From Schlesneria sp. (lineage in GTDB: Bacteria; Planctomycetota; Planctomycetia; Planctomycetales; Planctomycetaceae), in the NCBI GenBank assembly GCA_025353525.1, contig JANXOO010000175.1, forward strand, positions 1 through 14,280: a stretch of DNA of 14,280 nt. Direction: 5' to 3'. Each line of letters starts with the position of its first letter. Within the stretch, counting starts at the first letter, position 1. Shown piece by piece: positions 1 through 5,858 of the stretch. A program made the position numbers and the translations under genes. The notes below the pieces were generated by a model. The model saw only the letters and a list, made by a program, of their open reading frames with translations. It did no database searches and was not told the DNA's origin.

Positions 1-786
1 ATTCAATTTACGCCCGATCTGATGCCATCGGACATCACAGGGACCAACGTCCTTGATGAAAACGACGCCGGACGCCGCGAGTTCCGATTCGTCGAAGGGC
101 CTGTGTTCACGAATATTCTGCTCGCCGACGAAATCAATCGAACGCCCCCCAAAACACAGGCGGCACTGTTACAGTCGATGCAGGAAAAAGAGGTGACGGT
201 CGGTCAGACGACGTATCAGCTTCCCGAACCCTTCTTTGTGATTGCCACACAGAATCCGATCGAGCAGGAAGGGACGTACCCGCTGCCCGAAGCGCAACTC
301 GACCGGTTTATGTTCAACGTCAAAGTCGACTATCCCAACCTTGCTGAAGAAGAATTGATTCTTTCGGCCGGTCTGTCAGGAGAACGGCAGGAAGTTCGCA
401 AGGTGTTGTCAGCGAAGGCGATTCTTTATCTGCAAAAACAGATCCATGCGATTGAAATCGGCCCGCTGACGATCAACTATGTCGCGCGACTCGTCCGCGC
501 GACACGGCCGCTCGACGATACCGCACCCAAATTTGTGAAAGAGCTTGTCGATTGGGGGGCTGGTCCGCGCGCGGGTCAGTTCCTGATTGCCGGTGGAAAG
601 GCGATGGCCGCCATGGATGGTCGCCCCAGCGTCTCGATCGAAGATATCAGGCGCGTTGCAATCCCTGTTTTGCGGCATCGGTTGTCAACGAATTTCCAGG
701 CGCAGGCCGAAGGAATGACATCGGAATCGGTGATCGCCCGTTTGCTGGATGAAATACCGGCACCAAAGATTCCGAAATACGTGTGA
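1..786 (+). CDS. MoxR-family AAA+ ATPase, 3' part (start lies left of the window)
   Basis: The reading frame is already open at base 1, and the residues before the first ATG (22) match the family, so the true start is upstream and the Walker A loop is missing from view. What remains is typical of a MoxR ATPase: the Walker B stretch ILLADEINR (about 115-141), the sensor 1 segment IATQNP followed by [14 protein letters not shown] (241-309), and a C-terminal lid with a sensor 2-like RHRLSTNF (about 676-699). MoxR proteins are ATP-driven chaperones that typically act with a neighbouring DUF58 protein and von Willebrand A-domain proteins to mature metalloenzymes or envelope complexes. Those partners are not in the window and would have to lie to the left if present. 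The gene ends in TGA and faces the ABC permease gene tail to tail across 177 nt that contain no strong terminator. The family assignment is secure; the cellular role is not. Confidence 0.93.
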   Translation: MQFTPDLMPSDITGTNVLDENDAGRREFRFVEGPVFTNILLADEINRTPPKTQAALLQSMQEKEVTVGQTTYQLPEPFFVIATQNPIEQEGTYPLPEAQLDRFMFNVKVDYPNLAEEELILSAGLSGERQEVRKVLSAKAILYLQKQIHAIEIGPLTINYVARLVRATRPLDDTAPKFVKELVDWGAGPRAGQFLIAGGKAMAAMDGRPSVSIEDIRRVAIPVLRHRLSTNFQAQAEGMTSESVIARLLDEIPAPKIPKYV

Positions 787-963
787 TCTTCTGCAAAATC
801 GGCCGTCGTTTCTTTCCGAACTGATTTCGGCTGACCGCCAACGAATGCAACTTCCGGATATTGGAAGGTTTCGACTCGTTCCGAAGGTATCGACGCAGAA
901 TTTCGGCTCGCACCTGAGCTCCCGTCAAGAGGGACTTTCTGTGTCTTACCGGGCCTACGCGGA

Positions 964-2328
964 TTACTCGTGACGCAGGGCTTCGATCGGGTCCATCCGG
1001 GCGGCGGATCGCGCGGGATAGATTCCGAAAATGATGCCAATGCTGACCGAAATGCCGAACGCGACGGGAAGACTCCAGAATGCGATCTGCGGTTGTAGCT
1101 CGGAAAAGATTTTGGCCATCGGTGATTCGCCCGTCGACTTGTCGAGGACAAAGTTATCAATCACGTATTTGATTCCCTGAAAGGCGATGGGAGTTGACAG
1201 ACCCATCAGGATGCCGATCAGTCCTCCTGAACCTGACAACACGATCGTTTCGGTCAGGAACTGGTTGATGATGTCACGTTGCCGGGCACCCAGCGCCCGT
1301 CGAATTCCGATTTCGCGAGTCCGCTCGGTCACCGTCGCCAGCATGATGTTCATGATTCCGATTCCGCCGACGACAAGACTGATTGCAGCGATCGAACCGA
1401 GCACGATATTGAAGATCTGTCGAATCTGGTCCGCCTGACGCAATAATTCCAAAGGTACGATCACATCATAATCCGACTTCCCGGCATGCGATTTGGCGAG
1501 CGATTCTTTCACAACTTCAGATGTCGCCACGACATCGTCGCGACTCTTCACTTTCAGGGTGATCTGGTTCAATTCAACTTGCTCGGCAGAAAAAGTGCCG
1601 CTGAGTCGCGTGAAAACAGTGTCGCCAATGCGACTGCGAAACGTGCTGAGGGGGATGTAAATATCCTTGTTGTATTCCTGACCCGACAGACTTCCACCGA
1701 TCGCTGCAGATGAGGATCGCGTTCGCATGATTCCGACGATTTTGTATTCCTGGTTACGTACGCGGACCGATTGACCAAGCGGATCGTCGAACGGAAACAG
1801 AGTCGACGCAGTTTCTGCTCCCAGTACCGCAATATTGGCGACAGCAGATTCGTCCTCGTCGGTGAGAAACCGGCCTCGAAGCAACGAGAGATGGTTCATA
1901 TCCGAGTATTCGGTCGTGCATCCGACGAGTCGCACATTCAGGGTTTTCTGGAGATACCGGGCTTCGCTGACGATTTCTCGCATGCGAACCGCTCCCGTAA
2001 TGGTCGGCAAGGTTTTAATCAGCAGATCATAGTCGGATCTCAGCAAACCGTATTGCGGGACCACCATTCCCCGGCGGCCGCCGGATCCACCGCTGGACTG
2101 CTGCGAATCGGCGGGAGGCTTGACTGTGACAATGATGATGTTGGTGGCACCGAGTGCGAGTACCTGTTTTTGAGCCTGGGCGCTGGCTCCTTCTCCGATA
2201 GCCAGCATGGCGATGACCGAGAAAACACCAAAGACGATCCCCAGCATCGTCAGACCGGACCGCAACTTGTGCAGCAGGAGACTTTTCATCGCCAGCCGGA
2301 TTGTGCGGAGTGTTTCGGAAAAGGGCAT
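964..2328 (-). CDS. MacB/FtsX-type ABC transporter permease
   Basis: This 454-residue protein has the layout of a MacB-like permease. One N-terminal membrane helix (about 23-43, after the [13 protein letters not shown] motif) is followed by a large extracytoplasmic domain (about 50-300). Three C-terminal helices follow (about 305-332, 356-378, 416-438). The cytoplasmic loop [16 protein letters not shown] (about 333-349) couples to the ATPase in this family, and the C-terminus [10 protein letters not shown] is typical. MacB-type transporters are mechanotransmission machines that use ATP hydrolysis to drive work on the outer side of the inner membrane, for example lipoprotein, peptide or macrolide export. 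The extracytoplasmic domain has a Gly/Ser-rich loop near residues 78-86. No ATPase or membrane-fusion partner is encoded next to it here; downstream lies the convergent MoxR gene and upstream, 54 nt away, nadK. It probably shares the nadK transcript. The substrate cannot be told from sequence. Confidence 0.9.
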   Translation of the reverse strand: MPFSETLRTIRLAMKSLLLHKLRSGLTMLGIVFGVFSVIAMLAIGEGASAQAQKQVLALGATNIIIVTVKPPADSQQSSGGSGGRRGMVVPQYGLLRSDYDLLIKTLPTITGAVRMREIVSEARYLQKTLNVRLVGCTTEYSDMNHLSLLRGRFLTDEDESAVANIAVLGAETASTLFPFDDPLGQSVRVRNQEYKIVGIMRTRSSSAAIGGSLSGQEYNKDIYIPLSTFRSRIGDTVFTRLSGTFSAEQVELNQITLKVKSRDDVVATSEVVKESLAKSHAGKSDYDVIVPLELLRQADQIRQIFNIVLGSIAAISLVVGGIGIMNIMLATVTERTREIGIRRALGARQRDIINQFLTETIVLSGSGGLIGILMGLSTPIAFQGIKYVIDNFVLDKSTGESPMAKIFSELQPQIAFWSLPVAFGISVSIGIIFGIYPARSAARMDPIEALRHE

Positions 2329-2382
2329 ATTGGACAGTTCTCATCGTTCGTGCGAAAGCATCAACTCAAGCCTCGAAATCGG

Positions 2383-3267
2383 CTACAAGCTTCCGGGCAA
2401 CTCCGGTCGGTTTTCGAAGTCTGGCTGACCGCCCCAGCCGAGTTTCCGATGCAGTGTGGCGTAATAGCTGTGATCCGGCAATCGGGCGAGCTGAAAGCTG
2501 AAGGGGGCCTTGCGAATCTCGATTCGGTCGTCCGGCCTCAATGGGCGCTTGATCTGGCCGTCGATGACCAGCATCGCTCCCTCAGGAAAATCGGGCGCAG
2601 TCAGCGTGTAGATGCAATCGGCACGATCGACCAGCGGGCGATTCGTCAGTGTATGCGGGCAGATCGGTGTAATCACGAATGCTTGCAAGTCCTGTCGGAG
2701 CAACGGGCCCCCCGCTCCCAGACTGTGTGCAGTTGACCCGACGGGCGTGCTGACGATCAATCCGTCGCAGCGATAGGTTGTCACCGGCTCACCATTGATG
2801 GCCAAATGGATGTGCAGAATTCGTAGCGCCGATCCGGCAAGGACTGAAACTTCGTTTAACCCAAGATACTTCTCCTGAGTTCCATCGGCGTGCAACAAGC
2901 GGCATTCAAACATCAGATGATGAATCACCTGATACCCGTGAGCCAGAATTCGAGGGAACTTTTGCTGAAACTCGCTCGGCGAAAGATCGGCCAAAAAACC
3001 GAGTCGGCCAAGGTTCACACCGAGCAGCGGGCGCTGGTTTGTTCCGAGTTGCCGACACGTCCGAAGGATCGTGCCATCGCCGCCAAGTACGACGACCATG
3101 TCAAACTGACGACGCCCCAGTTTCAATTCATCAGGAGACCCGAAAACACTCAGTTTGACGCCGGGTTGCCGCTGCAGAAACCCGATGATCGATGTCCGAA
3201 CCGCTTCGACACCCTCTCCGCCGGAACGGCTGGTCAGCGCCAATCGAATTTGTGTCGGGTTGGGCAT
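2383..3267 (-). CDS. nadK: NAD kinase (ATP-NAD kinase)
   Basis: NAD kinase phosphorylates NAD+ to NADP+ in the cytoplasm and sets the NADP pool. Numbering from the ATG at 3267 (294 residues, normal for the bacterial enzyme), the GGDGT nucleotide-binding motif lies at 62-66 and NLGRLGFLA at about 85-93. The NE pair that contacts NAD is at 138-139, and the conserved loop DGLIVSTPVGSTAHSLGAGGP is at about 168-188. In most bacterial NadK proteins I know, this last loop reads STAYSLSAGGP; the His in place of Tyr is a small oddity. An in-frame TTG at 3273, two codons upstream, is an alternative start; ATG is preferred only because it is the commoner codon, since neither has a clear Shine-Dalgarno. 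The gene is the first of a two-gene minus-strand unit with the ABC permease and is divergent from the exported CxxC gene. Identification is very secure. Confidence 0.96.
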   Translation of the reverse strand: MPNPTQIRLALTSRSGGEGVEAVRTSIIGFLQRQPGVKLSVFGSPDELKLGRRQFDMVVVLGGDGTILRTCRQLGTNQRPLLGVNLGRLGFLADLSPSEFQQKFPRILAHGYQVIHHLMFECRLLHADGTQEKYLGLNEVSVLAGSALRILHIHLAINGEPVTTYRCDGLIVSTPVGSTAHSLGAGGPLLRQDLQAFVITPICPHTLTNRPLVDRADCIYTLTAPDFPEGAMLVIDGQIKRPLRPDDRIEIRKAPFSFQLARLPDHSYYATLHRKLGWGGQPDFENRPELPGSL

Positions 3268-3409
3268 AGGCAAGTCATCATTCTGCTCGCGGCCAGGTTA
3301 ACGGTCGTTGTCAACCCGTGACGGCAAAGCGCCGATACCGCCTGCATTGCAAGTCGTTACAATCTCGTCCATTCTAAAAGCAATCAAGTCAAATCGTCGC
3401 AGTGCGAGG

Positions 3410-3429
3410 GTAACGCGGTCTCGCGTTAC
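3410..3429. repeat. Perfect 8-bp inverted repeat, operator or hairpin candidate
   Basis: GTAACGCG (3410-3417) and CGCGTTAC (3422-3429) are exact reverse complements separated by the four bases GTCT. The arms are GC-rich, so this could form a stable hairpin in RNA or act as a dimeric protein binding site in DNA. No T-run follows on either strand, so it does not look like an intrinsic terminator. It sits about 140 nt upstream of the nadK start and about 270 nt upstream of the CxxC gene. Confidence 0.6.
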
Positions 3430-3593
3430 TTGTTGTGGAGGGAACGTCGGCAGGTCGCTGGCGTGGCGTTGGCGGGACCAATGATACCAGGGAAGCGGGG
3501 GCGAATGTCAGTCCGAAATCGTTCGTCGTGAAGGATTTCATCCCGAATTCACGTTGTGCAAGTATTTTGTGTTTTATCGAATCGGAATGTAAC

Positions 3594-3623
3594 TCGACGA
3601 TGACAGATTGCATCAGATACAAT
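3594..3623 (+). promoter_or_regulatory. Candidate sigma70-type promoter for the exported CxxC gene
   Basis: A TCGACG hexamer (3594-3599, four of six matches to TTGACA) and a TACAAT hexamer (3618-3623, five of six matches to TATAAT) are separated by 18 nt. Transcription would begin near 3630, giving a leader of about 70 nt before the ATG at 3700. This is a by-eye match only; planctomycete promoters are poorly conserved. Confidence 0.3.
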
Positions 3624-3686
3624 GATTGTGAGAGGTGTTCGAGCCGTATGCCGACACCGGGTGTTTTGGATGTTCGTCTGTTTGAC

Positions 3687-3691
3687 GGAGG
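3687..3691 (+). promoter_or_regulatory. Strong Shine-Dalgarno GGAGG, fixes the start at 3700
   Basis: GGAGG lies 8 nt before the ATG at 3700. It selects this start over an in-frame ATG at 3622, which would add 26 residues in front of an otherwise perfect signal peptide. Confidence 0.8.
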
Positions 3692-3699
3692 ATTCATTG

Positions 3700-4254
3700 A
3701 TGAAGAAGAGTTTTGCCGCGATTACTGCCGTTTTGGTCGCCACAGCCGGTTTGGCCGTTGCCGCCGAAATACGATCGGGACTCGAAAAAGGGAAGGACGT
3801 TCCGGCGTTCTACGTCAAGGATGTCACCGGACCAGCCAAAGACGGAGCTGAGCTTTGTTATCGGTGCAGGTACATTACTCAACCGGTCGTCAGCGTCTTT
3901 GCAAAGGAAATGACGGACGAAGTCGCTCAACTGTCGAAGGAATTCGACAACGTTGTCGCGAAAAATCGTGACAAGAAGATGGCAGGTTTCGTGGTGCTCA
4001 TGTCCAACGACCCCAAAAGCGCCGCCCCTTCTCTGGTTGCCGCTGCCGACAAATACAAAATCAGTCAGATGCCCCTGACAACGTTCAAGGGATCTCACGG
4101 ACCCGACGGCTACAAGATTAACGCTGATGCCGATGTCACTGTGATGATGTGGGTGGATGGTCAAGTCAAAGTCAGCCGGGGAATGAGCAACGCCGACATT
4201 AACAAAGAATCGATTGCAAAGCTCGTTGCGGAAACGAAAACGATTCTGGACTAG
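3700..4254 (+). CDS. Exported redoxin-like CxxC protein, planctomycete-type, function unknown
   Basis: The 184-residue product begins with a clear Sec signal peptide: MKKS, a hydrophobic core to about residue 20, and a probable cut after LAVAA near residue 22. The mature protein starts with KGKDVPAFYVKDVTGP (about 30-46), which resembles the first strand region of redoxin/AhpC-like thioredoxin folds. A CYRC motif follows at 53-56, where a redox-active CxxC would sit. The rest (about 65-184) alternates helix-like and strand-like segments and includes FVVLMSND and VTVMMWVDGQ, compatible with a thioredoxin-like fold. I infer a periplasmic thiol-redox or thioredoxin-like protein; activity is not shown. 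The CYRC dipeptide is unlike the usual CGPC, CPHC or CxxC of DsbA/TlpA. The gene appears monocistronic, with its own candidate promoter, strong ribosome binding site and terminator. Confidence 0.85.
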   Translation: MKKSFAAITAVLVATAGLAVAAEIRSGLEKGKDVPAFYVKDVTGPAKDGAELCYRCRYITQPVVSVFAKEMTDEVAQLSKEFDNVVAKNRDKKMAGFVVLMSNDPKSAAPSLVAAADKYKISQMPLTTFKGSHGPDGYKINADADVTVMMWVDGQVKVSRGMSNADINKESIAKLVAETKTILD

Positions 4255-4381
4255 TTGGTCGCGGGATTTCCGGATTGAAGACAGGCTAAAGCTTGAACTC
4301 CAACTTTCTGAACTTCAGCTTCCCAAACCCGGGTTGTCGTTGTTCTGCGTTTGATTTTTGGTTGCGCCAACGTTGATGTTG

Positions 4382-4424
4382 AAAGTGCCCCGTGTTCCTT
4401 CGGACTCGGGGTGCTTTCGTTTTG
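4382..4424 (+). terminator. Rho-independent-type terminator of the exported CxxC gene
   Basis: AAAGTGCCCCG (4382-4392) pairs with CGGGGTGCTTT (4407-4417) through eleven positions, two of them G-U wobbles. The loop contains a TTCG sequence and can form a short inner stem. A T-rich tail (CTTTCGTTTT) follows directly. It lies 128 nt after the stop codon and well before the pyc promoter candidate, so it should separate the two transcription units. Confidence 0.75.
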
Positions 4425-4583
4425 AATGCATTGGATCAGGCGGAGGAATCGAAATGATCGATTTTCGACGATTTCTGATTCTGACGCCCCATGAGAGTCC
4501 GAATGCGTGCCACTCCTGGCTGAAACTGTGCCGTTTAGATTCCGGCAAAACCGAAATCTGACAACGCAGACACTCCGTTTGAA

Positions 4584-4613
4584 TTGCGAGGCGTTGCTTG
4601 TGTCCTGTATTCT
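4584..4613 (+). promoter_or_regulatory. Candidate promoter for pyc
   Basis: TTGCGA (4584-4589) and TATTCT (4608-4613) are separated by 18 nt, each matching the sigma70 consensus at four of six bases. The -10 candidate overlaps the left arm of the inverted repeat at 4608-4657. Weak by-eye evidence. Confidence 0.22.
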
Positions 4614-4657
4614 CTGATCGAAACGTGTTTGCCGCTTGTTACTGATTTCAGAGAATA
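4608..4657 (+). repeat. Perfect 10-bp inverted repeat in the pyc leader
   Basis: TATTCTCTGA (4608-4617) and TCAGAGAATA (4648-4657) are exact reverse complements with a 30-nt loop. Two further G-U pairs could extend the stem outwards. The right arm contains GAGAA (4651-4655), the only Shine-Dalgarno-like sequence before the pyc ATG at 4665. If transcribed, the hairpin would hide the ribosome binding site; if it acts as DNA, it could be an operator over the -10 region. Confidence 0.6.
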
Positions 4658-4664
4658 TGCTCGC

Positions 4665-5858
4665 ATGAAGCCCATTCAAAAACTGCTCGTCGCCAATCGA
4701 AGCGAAATTGCCATCCGAATCTGCCGGTCGGCTCACGAACTGCACATTCGTACGGTGGCCATTTACACCCACGAAGACCGCTATGCCCTGCATCGATTCA
4801 AAGCCGACGAGGCATACCAGATCGGGCAGCCGGGTGAGCCGATTCGGGCGTACCTTGATATCCCTGCCATTATTCGAATCGCCAAACAGGCAGGTGTCGA
4901 CGCCATTCATCCGGGTTATGGATTTCTGTCCGAGAATCCCGCGTTGGCGGCTGCTTGCGATGACGCCGGAATCATTTTTGTCGGTCCGGGAGTCAAGATC
5001 CTCGAATCGCTTGGAAACAAAATCACCGCTCGCGAAATCGCTCGCAAAGCGGGTGTGCCCGTTCTTGGTGGCAGTTCAAAGCCGATTGCCGATGTGGCAG
5101 ACGGCCTGAAACTTGCCGAAGCGACCGGATACCCCGTGATGCTCAAGGCGGCCAATGGAGGCGGCGGACGCGGCATGCGCGTTGTTTTGAAGGCCGAGGA
5201 TTTGCCTGGCCTGTTCGATCAGGCTCAGCGCGAATCGATGTCAGCGTTCGGTTCGCCCGATATCTTCGTCGAAAAATTCATCCGGCAGCCGCGGCACATC
5301 GAAGTGCAGTTACTGGGCGATAAACACGGAAATCTGGTTCATCTTTTCGAGCGAGATTGTTCCGTTCAACGCCGTCATCAGAAAGTGGTCGAGATCGCCC
5401 CTGCTCCGTTTCTGGATCCAAAAACGCGCGATGCCATCTGCAAGTCGGCGATCGACATCGGTCGCGCGGTCGGCTATCAAAATGCCGGGACCGTCGAATT
5501 TCTCTTCGACACCGAACGAAACGACTATTACTTCATCGAAGTCAATCCGCGGATTCAGGTCGAGCACACCGTGACCGAAGAAGTCACGGGTATTGATATC
5601 GTCAAATCCCAGATCCTGATCGCACAAGGAACTCCGCTTTCGGATCCCGAGATCAATCTGGGATCGCAGGCCGACATCCGCACGAACGGGTTTGCAATCC
5701 AGTGCCGCGTCACGACCGAAGATCCTGCCAACAATTTCATGCCCGATTACGGCCGCGTATCGCACTACCGTTCCGCCGGGGGGCGGGCGTTCGGCTGGAC
5801 GGAGGGAGTGCTTTTTCAGGAGCGGTCATCAATCCGTTCTACGATTCACTGCTTGTAA
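4665..5858 (+). CDS. pyc: Pyruvate carboxylase, N-terminal biotin carboxylase part (frameshifted gene)
   Basis: Pyruvate carboxylase makes oxaloacetate from pyruvate, bicarbonate and ATP, refilling the TCA cycle. This segment holds the biotin carboxylase domain: LLVANRSEIAIRI (8-20), HPGYGFLSEN (82-91), the ATP-binding glycine loop KAANGGGGRGM (161-171), ERDCSVQRRHQKVVE (229-243) and IEVNPRIQVEHTVTE (291-305). The start at 4665 places MKPIQKLLVANRSE at the family N-terminus; an upstream in-frame start at 4584 would add 27 unrelated residues. Family similarity continues to SAGG at about residue 373, then stops, and the frame ends 24 codons later at 5858. The expected continuation (AGVRLDGGSAFSGAV) is present in the -1 frame. 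With one extra G in the G6 run at 5778-5783, the two parts join into a normal 1147-residue enzyme. The break lies inside the C-terminal third of the biotin carboxylase domain, so this fragment alone should be inactive. Confidence 0.9.
   Translation: MKPIQKLLVANRSEIAIRICRSAHELHIRTVAIYTHEDRYALHRFKADEAYQIGQPGEPIRAYLDIPAIIRIAKQAGVDAIHPGYGFLSENPALAAACDDAGIIFVGPGVKILESLGNKITAREIARKAGVPVLGGSSKPIADVADGLKLAEATGYPVMLKAANGGGGRGMRVVLKAEDLPGLFDQAQRESMSAFGSPDIFVEKFIRQPRHIEVQLLGDKHGNLVHLFERDCSVQRRHQKVVEIAPAPFLDPKTRDAICKSAIDIGRAVGYQNAGTVEFLFDTERNDYYFIEVNPRIQVEHTVTEEVTGIDIVKSQILIAQGTPLSDPEINLGSQADIRTNGFAIQCRVTTEDPANNFMPDYGRVSHYRSAGGRAFGWTEGVLFQERSSIRSTIHCL

Larger units (their letters stand above)
3268..3699. 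other. Divergent intergenic region, no gene
   Basis: This 432-nt stretch separates nadK (leftward) from the exported CxxC gene (rightward) and must hold both promoters. Open frames crossing it show no recognisable protein features and no good ribosome binding site. It carries a perfect 8-bp inverted repeat at 3410-3429 and a candidate rightward promoter at 3594-3623. I found no convincing leftward promoter by eye. Confidence 0.6.
4255..4664. other. Intergenic region with terminator and pyc leader, no gene
   Basis: These 410 nt between the CxxC gene and pyc contain a 10-bp palindrome AACCCGGGTT (4326-4335), a terminator (4382-4424), a candidate pyc promoter (4584-4613) and a 10-bp inverted repeat (4608-4657). 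The short open frames have no family resemblance or ribosome binding site and I do not call a gene. Confidence 0.6.

Noticed and set aside
816..830. CCGAA-CTGAT-TTCGG hairpin between the convergent MoxR and permease genes
   Set aside because: A 5-bp stem with no T tail on either strand is expected by chance.
576..1160. 194-codon minus-strand open frame bridging the MoxR and permease 3' ends
   Set aside because: It overlaps the MoxR coding region and the permease in another frame, and no recognisable protein features are seen.
1771..2736. 321-codon plus-strand open frame antisense to the ABC permease and nadK
   Set aside because: It crosses two well-supported genes on the other strand, has no family resemblance and no ribosome binding site, and its composition follows the codon pattern of the opposite genes.
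3622..3699. Upstream ATG at 3622 as the start of the exported CxxC protein
   Set aside because: It would place 26 polar and cysteine-containing residues before a perfect signal peptide and ignore the strong GGAGG at 3687-3691.
4440..4580. Small gene in the CxxC-pyc intergenic region
   Set aside because: The GGAGGAATCGAAATG sequence near 4440-4456 looks like a ribosome binding site plus start, but the frame shows no recognisable protein features and lies just after a terminator, so I do not call it.
5702..5782. GTG at 5702 as a true start for the second pyc fragment
   Set aside because: Residues encoded from 5702 to about 5782 do not match pyruvate carboxylase, whereas the other frame over the same bases does. 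The match begins only at the G run.
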